The translations under genes and the position numbers were made by a program. A stretch of DNA of 64,000 nucleotides, taken from NCBI GenBank assembly GCA_027604005.1, contig JADGJT010000052.1:1-64000 (forward strand), in the 5' to 3' direction. Source of the DNA: Dinochytrium kinnereticum (Eukaryota; Chytridiomycota; Chytridiomycetes; Chytridiales; Chytridiaceae). The notes under the pieces were generated by a model, which worked only from the letters and a program-made list of their open reading frames with translations, made no database searches and was not told the origin of the DNA. Below are positions 44,258 to 56,068 of the stretch, in pieces; the stretch's first letter is position 1, and the number at the start of each line of letters is the position of its first letter.

Positions 44258-47200
44258 ATGGATGGACTGCTCATGAGCTCTAATTCAAGCCAGCCCGCAA
44301 ATGCTGCCACCCGTTATGCAGCAACCCTTGACCAGGATTTTGGTGGTGGGGCAGTGAACATTTCCGGACCATTGGCTCTGGGTGGTGGATTCGGGCAGGT
44401 GCAGAGGAGACCTACGAACTTTAGCCTTCCTCAGAATAACATTTCTTTGGCGGCAATGCCAACAGCACCTTCACCAGCATTTGCGCAGAGGAGACCCTCG
44501 GGGTCGGACGCGCCAATCATCACCCCAACTCCAGCCCCTTCCGTTCCCACCCTTTCCACTGGCTCGTCTCCTCCCATGGAAGTCGGCCTGCCCGTTCCTA
44601 ACAAGCCTTCAAACACTCCCGTTAAATCCCTTTTCCAATCCTGCATGTCTCTCATTGAAAAGCTCTATGGCTTCCCGCTGTTCGAGTTCTACCTCTTTCC
44701 CGACGGTATAGAAATGTACCAGACAGACCCTCCCCCACTCATCGACCCCGTCGCCATCCTTTGGGGATGCTTTAGACTCGGAGCTCCTCTTTGCATGCTC
44801 TACAATCAGCTTAGCCCCAGGACTCCACTAAATGTCTCGGATGTCTCTGCTATTCGGCCGCCAAAGTACACCAATGTTTGCAAGGATAATGTTTACCACT
44901 TTATTGTGGCATGCAAAAATGATCTTGGACTTTCGGAGAAAGATGTATTTACTATATCGGAGCTCTATAAAGATGACACAAATGTGTTTGTCAAGGTATT
45001 ATTGGATAATTGCTTTTGATGTTTGGTTTTTAATCTGCTTTTTCTTGTGAAGGTGCTGAAGACGGTGGATATTCTCATGGAAAAGATTGAGGGTAAAGGC
45101 CTCCTCCCGAGGTCACAACCCCTCCCATTCCACGTACCTCATCAGGACGTTGAGGCCCCGACAGACAATCGATCAAAGCTCATAAACGAGATGATCGATA
45201 CGGAGAGAAAGTATATTAATGATCTTGAATCGCTTCAGAATTTCAAGAAGGAAGCCATCCATCAGAATGTTCTTTCTAAGGACGAAGCCCATTCAATTTT
45301 TGCAAATCTTGATGAGCTTTTGGACTTCCAAAGGAGATTCTTGATTGCGATGGAAAGCACGCTGTCGCTTCCACCAAATGAACAAAGAATTGGACAACTG
45401 TTTTCGCTTAATGTTAGAATTCTTCATTCGCCTACTTTGCACTTGTTTTTCTTACGATCGAAGTCTAATATTTGTCTGTGCCGTTCCATTTTGTTACAGG
45501 AGGATTTCTTTTTTGTTTATAGTGCTTTCTGCGCGAACTATCAGTTTGCTACAAACATAATAATTCAGGAAACAGACCGACTCTCGGTAGGATTTGTATT
45601 ATTCTCTTTACTTCGTTCTGACCTCACTTTCTATTGATTTAGAGACTCTCTCACATGATTACGCCGCATATGCTCCAGTCGTTTTTGATTAAGCCGGTGC
45701 AGAGGGTTTGCAGATACCCTCTTCTTCTGCAAGAACTTGTGAAATTATCACAGAATATAGGGTACCCTTATCTAGACGAACTGAAAGAAGGGCTTGAGGC
45801 CATCAAACGGGTGACGGAACGTGTCAATGAGCAGAAGCGCGTTGAGGAGAACCGGCAATTGAAGAACGAATTGGCAGAAAAGGTTGAAGACTGGAAGGTG
45901 CGTATTGTTCTACTCTATGTTTTATTACAAGTTCCTTATCTTAGGCTAATGCTTGACATTAGGGGCTTAAACCAGAGGACTTTGGAAGTCTGCTCATCTC
46001 AGACAGATTTTTAATGACCTCGAATGATGTAGAGAAGGAGTTTAATCTCTATTTATTTGAACGCATCTTGCTATGCTGTAAGGATCTGAGAAAGTCGAAG
46101 AAAAAGAGCAAGAAAGCACAAGATAAGGAGGGATCTCTATACTCGCTTAAGGGAAACATCTACGTCAACTCTATTTCTGCAGTTCAAGACACATCGGACC
46201 CTTCCATCGGAGTCTTTGGCCTTAAGGTTTTTTGGAAAGACGTTGTCGAAGTGGAGACATTCACTTTAAAGTGTCGAAATGAGGAGCAGGTTAAGATGTG
46301 GAAGGAGAGGCTAGAGAAGCAGGTAGAAGCCGACAAAGTGAGGAAACGAGCTGGGTCTCTCGATTCACTTGCCAACCCACCTGGTTTTATGCAGAGCTTT
46401 AGGGGGCCCGGATCGATGGATGATCACCCTGATTCGGCCTATGCCGCTTCTAGCTATTATAGGCCCTCCTTAGACGCCTCTGTATCTTCTCCGGCTTCTT
46501 CCCAGTATTCCAGCCCTCCTATTGTTAGGTCACGCTCTATTCCTCACAACTATTACCCGATGCAGTATGCCCCACAACAGCCTCTTTTTCAATCCCATTC
46601 TGTGTCTGCAAATCCAACTCTTTCTCAACGCCAAAGTCATGTTCTCATGTCAAGAGGCTTTGGATCTCATACTGAACTCACGGCTACCAGCTACAACAAT
46701 GCCGCGGCAGTGCCTCGAGCTCTATCAGCATCCCCAGACTCTTCATCTCGTCAACCGCGGTCCTTTAGCCCTCCGCCCCCCGTTCCGCCAATACCACAAC
46801 ATGTTTTGCCGCCTCATGGTCGGTACGCCCAGGATCCACAAGGTACTAAGGAGCCAATGCAGATGTCGCCAAGGCAGCTGACACAGGGGTCAATGAACAG
46901 GCATGGGGTCTCATCTTCTCCTCAAGCAGTGAGGAGTGGAGGGCATGGAATAGCAAATCATTCCCCCAACCGAATATACAGCACGACTGCACCGGCGTTA
47001 GCGGTGGCATCTGCTGTTAGAACAGGGTTCTCTGATGACGAGGACTTTTCGGATGAAGAGTATCTTTCTATGCAGCAAAAGTCTCGACATCAGCAGACCT
47101 CCTATGCTCGAATGAACCCCTCACCTATCCCGCAAGGTTCGAGCAATTTTCGCCGCGCAAATACTACGTCGAGGACGGCTGCTTCGGGGACTCCTCCCTC

Positions 47201-48050
47201 TATCAATACGGTGAGGAAGCAGTCTCTGCACTCGGATGACGAGAGAAGCGCGTTTTTCATTGGGCGGAGCAACACCACACATTTCTCGCCCACAACTCAT
47301 CCTCCTGTGCCGCCCATTCCTCAAGGATACTTTGGCAGCGGTGTACCATTAGGTAGGACCCCGTCAGGGCCTGAGTCTGGTACAATTGGAGGTATGGCCG
47401 GGGCACCTACATCTCTATCACCGTCGCATTTTTTGCAAGGACAGGCCCAGCAGCAACAGTATAGAGGCGCTTTTCCAGCCTCTACCAAAGCCCCTTCGGT
47501 CGCAAACCCATACCAGCCCACTCTTCCTGACCTGCAAGGATTTATCTCCAACCGATTTCCTGGAAATAGCTTACCGTCGTCTGTTACGGTGCCACCTTCT
47601 GACATGTATTCGCATTCGACAGTGACTCCGGGGAAAGCTTTGTCTCCTCATACGGTGGACTCCCTTCCTGCCTCCTTTTCTTCTCTCTCGACAAAAGATC
47701 CTGCATCTATCGGCTCACCCCCCGCTGTTACCGCGAAGGGCATCGTGGGGCCTTCAGGCGTTATGGCGGGATTTATTAAAGTCCGCACACATTATGAGTC
47801 CGACATATTTGTGATTGCGATTCCATCGAAGGGCTCCTCTTACGCAGAGCTTCAGGCCAGAATTGAGAGAAAAATCAGACTGTGTGGAGGAAAGAGTCCG
47901 GCAGACCTTGGTAGGAGAATAAGAATACGGTATATGGATGATGATGGGGATATGATTGGGCTGAACGGTGATGAGGACGTTTCAATGGCTTTTGAGATGG
48001 CAAGAAAGATGGGAGGTGACAGTGTGGTTTTGAATTTGTTTGTTCATTAG
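44258..48050 (+). CDS. CDC24: Cdc24-type Rho guanine-nucleotide exchange factor
   Basis: GEF for Cdc42; drives cell polarity, budding or hyphal and rhizoid growth. Exons 44258-44995, 45053-45412, 45500-45586, 45643-45897, 45963-48050; 1175 residues. Domains in order: CDC24 calponin-like region (about 105-245; SLIEKLYGFPLFEFYLFP, ILWGCFRLGAPLCMLYNQLS); DH (about 286-470; LINEMIDTERKYINDLESLQ, HMLQSFLIKPVQRVCRYPLL); PH (about 488-625; DRFLMTSNDVEKEFNLYLFE); a long Ser/Pro-rich linker with PPxPPIPQ motifs (about 640-1080); and C-terminal PB1 (IRIRYMDDDGDMIGLNGDED). PB1 normally binds Bem1-type scaffolds. It is longer than yeast Cdc24 (854) because of the linker. The start is the first ATG; MSSNSSQP six codons in is an alternative. 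Confidence 0.95.
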
Positions 48051-49152
48051 GCGCTCTGGGGGAATGCAATGAGTTGTGCTTCGTTTGATAGGCTCTGGTT
48101 GTTGGATATGGGATCGGTTTCTGTTACTTGGTAATCTGCTGTGTTTCTGCTGTATCTTCTTTTTTTTGCCCTTTCATGTTCCTCTCTCCAGTTCTGGTAT
48201 GGGTTGACCTCATCATCCTCATCCTCTAAAAAATAACCTAACCCGACTTTCACTGCAAATTATTTTGACATAATGTTTACTAATTGATCCTTTCTGCCTT
48301 CCAGTGTTATGGATTGTGTCTTCTCTTTTTTTACACTTCAACGTCGTTTTATCATATCTTTTGACCCCATCGCTCCTTCTTTTGCTTTCTCTCTGCATCA
48401 TTGTTTGACCATATCAAAGTACTTTTGCCGTTCAATAATAAACACTTGAAGTGTTGGGTTCCGTGTATGGTGTGTGTTTCTAATCGTGCCTGGTACTGGC
48501 TTGAGGGAGGATTAGGGTGGCGTCGCGTCGCGCCTTCCGGTTCCAACTCTAAGCAGCTCACTCCAGCAATTTCCTTCATTCAATGCAATTTATTCTGTTT
48601 TAAAAGCGTGAATTGTAACATGCCCGTATCAGACCCGTAGTTGAGGCAGGGGCTGACGGAAAACACAAGAAATGGGTCGCGTTTGGGTCGCATTTGTTCT
48701 TCGGGGGCAATCGCCAAGCAGGCTGTCATGAATTTGGGGGACGTCTGTGACTCTGTGTTGCTCGAGTTTCAGACTCGACCGTGCCGCTGCTAACGGGTCA
48801 CCCAGCGAAACCCGCGCCATGAACCGATAAGGAAGGCGGTTTGCAAGCATGAAGTGCCGCCAAATTCATGATGGCAGTCTGCCGCTGTGGCCGCCATTTT
48901 CGCGCTCGTTCCGCCTTCTTTGCTACATCTGCCGCAATTGGTAAGGAAACTGTCGGATTCCATCGCTTCTCTGCTGCTGACATCTCCTTGGCATGCTTTG
49001 CATTCATTTACTCAACTGACTTCCCACAGCTTTGTGTTTTTTTCCGTCCTTCACAGTGTTCCTTAACACGCGGCGTTGAGCTTCTGCATCGAAAGAACGG
49101 GACTTCAGAACAAGAACACTCTCTACTACTGCTGGCAATCACATCAATAACG
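48051..49152. other. Intergenic / 5' region of the LRR receptor gene
   Basis: The first half is the T-rich 3' flank of CDC24. The second half (48868-49152 plus) has an open frame running into the LRR gene; it includes the hydrophobic stretch HSLLLLAITSITMDDC just before the cysteine-rich cap. This hints at a signal peptide whose initiating exon I could not place. A possible first exon with ATG at 48868 and a GTAAGG donor near 48939 was not supported by phase. Confidence 0.45.
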
Positions 49153-52003
49153 ATGGATGACTGCGCGCTGCTCCAGTTCACTTTTGGGGCGGCGCTCAAG
49201 TTCCCTGGCGGCTCGGGGGGCTGCTGTAAGGATGCCAAGGTCCAATGCAACACTCAGAGGTTTATCATAGGCTTGTAAGCATTTCTCTCTGCTTTATACT
49301 CCACCGGTCGATTCTATTCATTCATTCCAGGTGTCTTTTCCCCTTCCCAACTCATTGATTACTCCCAAACCCAGGGATCTTTCGGGTCAGGGTCTGCAAG
49401 GAGAGATTCCAGTCACCTTGGGGTCATTCTCCAATCTGATCCGACTGGGTAAGCCGACTCTCCCCACGGCAACTATGTTGGATGCTCATTCTCAATCCTT
49501 ATATATCTATCTCGTAGACCTGAGCAATAATCGTTTCTTTGGGAGTCTCAACCCACGCATTATCAGTGACATGACAAGGTTGGAGTTCCTGAATCTGAGT
49601 GGTAACATGCTTTCGGGTGGCTTGCCCCTGTCATTGGCGTTGCTGAAGAGCGTATCTCATTTGTAAGAGCATTTGTTGTCTTCGCCGTCGTGTGTTTGCC
49701 TTTTCTTCGCTGCTGAAGACCCCTAACCATTGATATGACTTCTCTGATAGGAGCTTAGCAAGCAATGCCTTTCAAGGAAATATCCCTGGTATAATCCTAT
49801 CAAGCCTCGTTGGTTTAAGATTTCTGTAAGTGGCTTTTCATGCCTGCCTTTCCTTGATTGTTAAAAACAAAAAAAAATACAGAAACCTCACAGACAATGA
49901 TCTTTCTGGAAAGCTTCCCGGTCTGGGAGCTAATACTGAGCTGGAGTATCTTGGTCTTGGAAGCAACGAGTTCTCTGGGTCTATCTCACCCGAAATCTTT
50001 CTGTTGAATAAGCTGGAGTCCTTGTAAGTCAAATGCCCATTATTTTGTTCTTGGAATAGAGGTTCACACTATTTCGTATTAACTATAAGGATCTAAATGC
50101 AGGGATTTTTCCAATAATCAACTTACTGGTTCTTGGCCGCAACATCCTGATAATGCACTACCCCAGCTTTCTAAACTGTAAGATGATTTCGTGCCAGATG
50201 AGTTTACTCAGCTGTTGTTGATTGCTATTTGTTCTAACTTTATTATCGGCAATGAAGTAACCTGAAGGGAAACAAGTTGATAGGAAATGCGACTTGGGTT
50301 AAAAAGCTAAAAAAGCTTGAAGCTGGGTATGTTTGTAGTATTATACATCCACTTTTTAAAGAAAAGAACTAACGTTATTTTTTTTATGACTATACTTAGA
50401 CATTTAGATGGAAATTGCCTCAGTGGATTGGCTCCATCGGTTAATGGAAGCTTGATGTATGAGTAGTCTCCCATAAGATCCCTAGCACTTGCCTTTGTTT
50501 TCTAACTCTTGTTCTAATTCCGCAGCTTCGAGCCTCAAACATCAGACTGTCCAGGATTTCAAGCCCTTACTATCTTAACAACATCAGCCATTACGACCAC
50601 TATCCCAACCATGTCTACCGCCTCCACACCTTCGTCATCATCAAGCTCGTCGTTTTCCAACTCAACTATAAAGATAATTCTCCTATCCACCATCGCTGTT
50701 CTCCTGGTCTTCACTGTCGCCCTCTTGGCGATTTTAATACATCGCTTTCACAAGCGTCGGCGACGAGTTCAGCAATCTATTGGATGCGGTCGAAAAGCGT
50801 TGTTGGGGGATTTGGAAATGTATGGAGAAAGAAGATCAGCTGGCAGCACCACAATTGGGTTAAACCAGTCAAATGACCCAGCAACCATCAGATTTGTGGA
50901 TGAGGAAGCAGCTGGCGTTCAGGAATTTGATTCTCACCTTAAGCCCCCCATTAACGGGCGGAATAACCAGTTCAACCCATCTTCTCTACCCGCAGTATTT
51001 TCATTCCTACGCCGTGATGTTAAGAAGAAAGAGAAGCCGGGGACAGCATCAACTAGAACGGCGGTACTATGGGATGACACAGTTGGATCGATTCGAGGAC
51101 AGGCAGTCGCACCGTTGCCAAGGGGAGTGACAAGGACCAGCGAAAGGTCCGGAAAGACTCGAAGCATGAGTTGGAACATAATGCTTAACAATGCATATGC
51201 AAAAGCTGCCGCTCAATCGATTATAGTGAAGAGCCCTATTGATCAGGAAAATCCAGCAATGGCATCAAATAGCGAGGTGGGTGGGGCGAGTCCCTCTTCG
51301 CTAGCGTCAATTGGCACTTTAGAACCAAGTCGAACCCGTGAACATCAGCGCAATAGGAAGCATCATCATACTTCTAAATCTCTGGACCGTATGATTCAGC
51401 GAAACGATCCAAAGCCTGCAAGCCGCGTTGACTCTCTCCTTCTTGCAGGTCCGTCCTTGCGCGATCTTCTGGTTTTATCGGAGTCATTGGAAAGGCGTCT
51501 GAATATTGATCATCGCGCTATGATTGGTTTTTCTGACGACGTGAGATCTCGGAGCACTGAGAAAGTAAGATTACCGCCTGTTTGGCCAGGGGTCGATGAG
51601 CCAGCTATAGTGGAAGATACCTCTGGTGATAGTGGAGTGAAAGAAAACGGGACTGCACCAGGTTACGCCCAAGGTCAGGGAGAAATGCTTGAGGTCTTTC
51701 TCTCACATTCTGCAATGTCTGCCATGCCATATGCCACACCTACAGTCTGGACTTCTCATGAAGTTGTGCATTGGCTTAAGGCAAAAGGGTTTCAGAAAGA
51801 CGTCCTGAAGGCATTTCGAGGTATATTTAGCATTTACTGTGGCAGTATATAACACGGTACTAGATTCTGAAATTGACGGTACCTCTCTCTTTGAGATCAC
51901 GACGGATTCTATGAAGCGCCATCTTGGAATTGAATCGCTTATGACCAGAACCGCAATACTAGCTGCTATCCAAGACCTTCGCCAAAATCAGCGGGATCAC
52001 TAA
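49153..52003 (+). CDS. Leucine-rich-repeat receptor-like protein with one TM segment and a cytosolic SAM domain
   Basis: Ten exons from the ATG of MDDCALLQF: 49153-49274, 49375-49448, 49518-49662, 49751-49825, 49883-50023, 50103-50177, 50258-50326, 50400-50456, 50526-51820, 51864-52003; 730 residues. An N-cap like plant LRR proteins (DDCALLQFTFGAALKF, CCKDAKVQCNT) is followed by about eight plant-type repeats (LDLSGQGLQGEIPVTLGSFS, FLNLTDNDLSGKLPGLGANT, DFSNNQLTGSWP). Most exons hold one repeat and split codons in the same phase. Then a Ser/Thr stalk, TM segment IILLSTIAVLLVFTVALLAI (about 300-323), a disordered tail, and a SAM domain at about 658-728 (VWTSHEVVHWLKAKGFQKDV, GTSLFEITTDSMKRHLGIE). 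No kinase domain. The start is uncertain because a signal peptide is expected upstream. Likely a surface sensor whose SAM domain recruits or oligomerises signalling proteins. Confidence 0.83.
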
Positions 52004-53008
52004 GGAAAAAAGGATGGGGAAAACCCCTAAGGTTGAAGATCACCTTTCTATATCACATCACTTTGTCTACACTAAGCCAATTTTTCGCACAGCATTTGTC
52101 CCAGTTCCAGTCTCTCTCTCTTTTTTTTTCTTCTTTCTTTTGGTTATGTAGCATTTATTCATTTCTACAAAATATATCCGCATTCATCTCTATACTCTAT
52201 GTATTCTTTACAAGCTTTACTGAGCATTGTGGTGATCTCAGATTTATTAGAGCCTTTGTCTAGTCCACAGTTCATATGATACATCATTGTTTGCGCTGAT
52301 ACGCTCGGCTGGCCAAATGTGGGCCATTCAAAGCATTCAATTTGAATATTTAAAGAGAAACCAATGCAAATAGAGATGAATGAACCAGCAGGAGAAAATC
52401 AAATAAAACTTGTATGAGACTTATTGAAAGGAAAAGATAGCCGAATTACAAAGTGATGGAGACATTGTGTTGGCTATTCCGAAAGAAGACCAACCTTTCG
52501 CGAATAGTTTCATTGGCTTGGCGCGCGCCTCTGCTGCTCCAATGGGGCATTTCGCACATTTCGAGGAGGCAGTTGGTCAGCATCGTGGGCAGTGCTAAGT
52601 AACTCTCACATGACGATGGGCACTCCGCTGCTTTCATTCAGTCCACATCAAATTCCTACCTCTTGGTTGTTGTCATACCATCCTCTGGCATCACCTCTTC
52701 TTGGACACGCTAGAGTGGCCCTGGTACTGGCTCTTCTTCAATCGCTAACGCTGCCGTCGTGCCGATTCTTATCGCAAGAATCGTTGCAAGACGCGTCTCA
52801 TCCCGGTTGAGGAGCTTAGCGGTTGGTCAACCAATATGGACAATATGAACGAATAAGTTTGCAAGAAACAGGATTTAGATAACCCTCGACAGCCTTATAT
52901 CAAACCTAGGAGTCGATTTCAAGGATGCCGAGCCGATAGCCACTTATCAGAGCCCCCAGAGATTAACTTAATCAAAAGGTCGCTCGACATCCACCCTAGT
53001 TATGAAAC
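52004..53008. other. Intergenic with a possible decayed minus-strand reading frame
   Basis: 3' flank of the LRR gene to about 52440. On the minus strand at about 52826-52650 one frame reads NRDETRLATILAIRIGTTA, then EEEPVPGPL, a stop, and RVQEEVMPEDGMTTTKR, stop; it has protein-like composition but no family I know. A further minus frame lies at 52637-52446. These may be remnants; nothing can be called with confidence. Confidence 0.3.
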
Positions 53009-53850
53009 TTGGAGGGTATTGCGCAGGTCTCAAATAACCTCAGCCAACTTTACCTTGAGACTGGACGATCCGACGAAGTGACGGAGCTTAACCGGGACGC
53101 GTACGAGATAGAGAAGGGCAAAAGCGGTCCCATTACGTTGCAATACGTGTCGTGAAAATGGGACTCCTAACCGCTCATATAAGGAAGCCTTCCGAAGCTG
53201 TTACTTGGTTCACGTATGTGCTTCAAAGACACCATTGTTAGCGTTGTTCAGAGGGCCTGCTCTATGAAACTTGTAAGTATAAGCTAGGTGAAAGACTCTG
53301 TTTTCGGTTTAAATAGGTCGGACATTGCCCTGGCAATTCGGGAGGTACCTACTCCCATGATGGGTAAAATCTCTTTAGGAGCGAGTAGAGTTTCTTCGTT
53401 TGCAAAGCCCAAGGAGATTCTGTTTTTTCTTGAGTGCTCTGAGTCAATGGCTGGATCATACATTAGCCCTTGCCGTACCTCGATGGAGGTCATCAAGCCT
53501 GCAAGAAGGACGATCGTCTATCTTCAACGGTCTTTGATAATTCGATCACTGAGTCATTCTCATTGACCGCAGGGGACAGTGGCAAGAACGTCCAATAACT
53601 CGTCAGGTTCTTATTACGTGGACCACATGCGACGGCGCCCTGCCTTCTTCGACGCAGTCCTCTCAGCAATCAGAAAAGCTTGTTCTTCTCCTTCCACGTC
53701 ATCGACGACTTTTCGTCCGCAGAGACACATGGGTTGCAGTTCTTATCGATGGAGATGACCATTTGTCTACGAACACACGAAGTCAACTTATCAAAGATAA
53801 AGATGATTGTTGGGGATCTGAGGGTAGAGACTCCATGAGAGGGCGGTTAA
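53009..53850 (+). pseudogene. Frameshifted remnant of a TPR / von Willebrand factor A domain gene
   Basis: Five pieces on the plus strand, in correct domain order but different frames. (a) 53009-53152: a kinesin-light-chain-type TPR unit, VSNNLSQLYLETGRSDEVTE then LNRDAYEIEKGKSGPI, ended by TGA. (b) 53288-53497: KPKEILFFLECSESMAGSY, the first vWA strand with ECSES where the MIDAS motif should read DxSxS. (c) 53503-53598: DDRLSSTVFDNSITESFSLT, the DRV-FDD stretch of vWA, then TAA. (d) from 53630: RRPAFFDAVLSAIRKACSS, the T/AFYDA helix. (e) from 53718: RRDTWVAVLIDGDDHLSTN, the ALTDGEDN strand. Frames b and c are separated by only 5 nt, so no intron can explain the shift. This is a broken gene; its parent may be elsewhere in the genome. 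Confidence 0.72.
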
Positions 53851-54266
53851 TTTTGCACGCTTTTGTCTTCTTTGCATGAATATCTCCTTTTTTCATATGT
53901 TTTTGTTTTTGTTTTTTTGAAAGCTCTATACTGTTTCCTTATTCTTTGTTACGCTCAATTCTACATGATATCCATAAAGATAATTATGTGTGCTGCCTTG
54001 TTTGCCACCCACTGCGCATCAGTGAATGCTTAACAGGAGGTCGAAACCTGAAACGGAATAATGGATTGATGCAGTGCGGGAATAAATGGCTAGCCTTACC
54101 TTGCTTTTTTGGACATGTCAGACTCGGCATTTGCTGCATGCGATTTTTACAAGTTCTGATTCCTCTCGCGTTTTCTATCATCCTCCTTCTCTTTGGACCA
54201 AAGCACCAAAGATCTTCCCGAACAGGAACCCGCTCTGTCGGACCACTACGAAATTTCCATACCCTA

Positions 54267-56046
54267 ATGTTTCCGGCACTAGTAAATGATGCTGGATCAT
54301 CATCAGCTGCGACAGAAGCTGACCGCATTAATGAGGAAAAGGCGTACCACAAGGTCTTAAAGGCTTTCAAGGGATACAGATCCCACACTCTTGCCATGAA
54401 TGATAAACGAAGGAGGGACTGGCATACTATCCCTGAGACACACCGAGCGATGATCCCGGAATATCAGGGCAGGCTCGGGCTGGTGGATCAAAGAATCTTG
54501 AGGAATGCTGAGTTTGTTGATCTATTGCTGGAAGGTCAGGGAGATCCAGAAATGCCTGTGTATGGAGCCGATGGAGTGAGTGGACACTTTGATTCCAAGC
54601 CTTCGCATTGATTACGGCTCAATTGTTGGAGTCCCATTCTTTACCTTAATTGCAAATATGTTTCACCCTTTGAGCATCACTCATTTAAGTGTCTTTGTTT
54701 TTTAAAGAAACCTCTTCAATATGAGCCTGTCATGGAAAGCGATATGGATAAGGTACTACTGTAATTATTCATCCTACATCGAATTTGATTCATTCACATA
54801 TGCTTGAGTTTCTTTGCTATGACCACATAGCTCAAGACCCCTAACATGGGATCCTTTTAACGTGCTGCGTTTGTTTAAACTCGCTTAATAGGTTCGAAGT
54901 ACCCTCAAACAATTTGTACGAGATTGGTCCGCAGAGGGTCAAGCAGAGAGAGATGCTACCTACAAGCCTATTGTGGATGCTTTGCTTCAGTATTATCCAG
55001 TTTCTAAGAGCAAACGGTTTGAACTGTGCTTCCTAATTGCTGACTCGAATCTAGGGGTGAAATCCACGTCTTGGTTCCTGGTGCAGGTTTGGCCCGACTG
55101 GCCTATGATGTTGTTAAGCAAGGTGTGATAAGTCTCGATTTATAAAAGGATATTAGTTTTAATTTTTGATAATTCTAGGTTTTACGTGCCAAGGTCTACA
55201 AGGATTTCTTCTCTTGTTCCCCGTCGTATCTCCATTTATTAACCATATTATTGCTATATAGGCAATGAATTCAGCTTTTTTATGCTCCTAGGATCTAACT
55301 ACATCCTAAATCGGTATGATATGAATATAAAGTGGTATCTAACCGCAGCCTTTGCTCTATTTGTAGCTTGACTTTTCCCCAAAAAATTGATATCTTTCCT
55401 TGGGTCCATGCTTTCTCTAATATCCCGTCTCCCGAGCATCAACTCCAATCCGTAACGATACCCGATGAATATCCTGGAGATATACCCGAAACTGCAGCGT
55501 TTAGTATGGTTGCCGGCGATTTCCTTGAAGTCTATTCACAGCCAGATCAGCTTGGTAACTAGCAGTACGATTCACTTTCTTACCATCTTTTAGGAAAATT
55601 TGACTCGATTGTGACTTGTTATTTTATTGATACCGCTAAAAACATCATTCATTATCTGGAGGTCATTTCTCATGCTTTAAAGCCCGGAGGTCTTTGGATC
55701 AATATGGGTAACTTCCAGTTCATCTAACTATTGGCTTATGTTTGCATGCTTAGGTCCACTTTTATACCACTTTGAGGGGATGAAGAGTGAGATTTCAGTG
55801 GATTTAAACTTGGAGGAAGTGAAGGCAGTGGCTAAGAAGTTTGGCTTCGAGTTTCTGGTAGGGACCTTAATCTTTGCCCAATGAGACGGAAGACTGAATG
55901 TTTCCCAGGAGGAGTCTATGCATAAATCGACGTACACAGGAAACCCGAATGGAATGCTGCAATGTGAGCTTTGCAATGGTTTCCCCTTCTTTGACTGTTA
56001 TTTAGATGTATACAATTGCGCATTTTGGGTGGCGAGAAAAAAGTAA
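54267..56046 (+). CDS. CARNMT1: Carnosine N-methyltransferase family (N2227/CARNMT1), eleven exons
   Basis: SAM-dependent methyltransferase; animal and yeast members methylate histidine imidazole in carnosine or related molecules. Exons: 54267-54575, 54708-54752, 54892-55016, 55055-55122, 55179-55193 (15 nt), 55262-55313, 55367-55554, 55594-55707, 55754-55857, 55909-55963, 56006-56046; 371 residues. Motifs: KVLKAFKGYRSHTLAMNDKR, FVRDWSAEGQAERDATYKPI, SAM loop VLVPGAGLARLAYDVVKQG, FTCQGNEFSFFMLLGSNYIL, FSMVAGDFLEVYS, VTCYFIDTAKNIIHYLEVIS, LKPGGLWINMGPLLYHFEG and the C-terminal STYTGNPNGMLQ and CAFWVARKK. All family blocks are present in order. The ATG at 54267 is the most likely start; earlier in-frame sequence looks non-coding. 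Its stop is 22 bp before the next gene's ATG. Confidence 0.92.
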
Positions 56047-56068
56047 CACGAATTGTCAGGCTTTGCCC

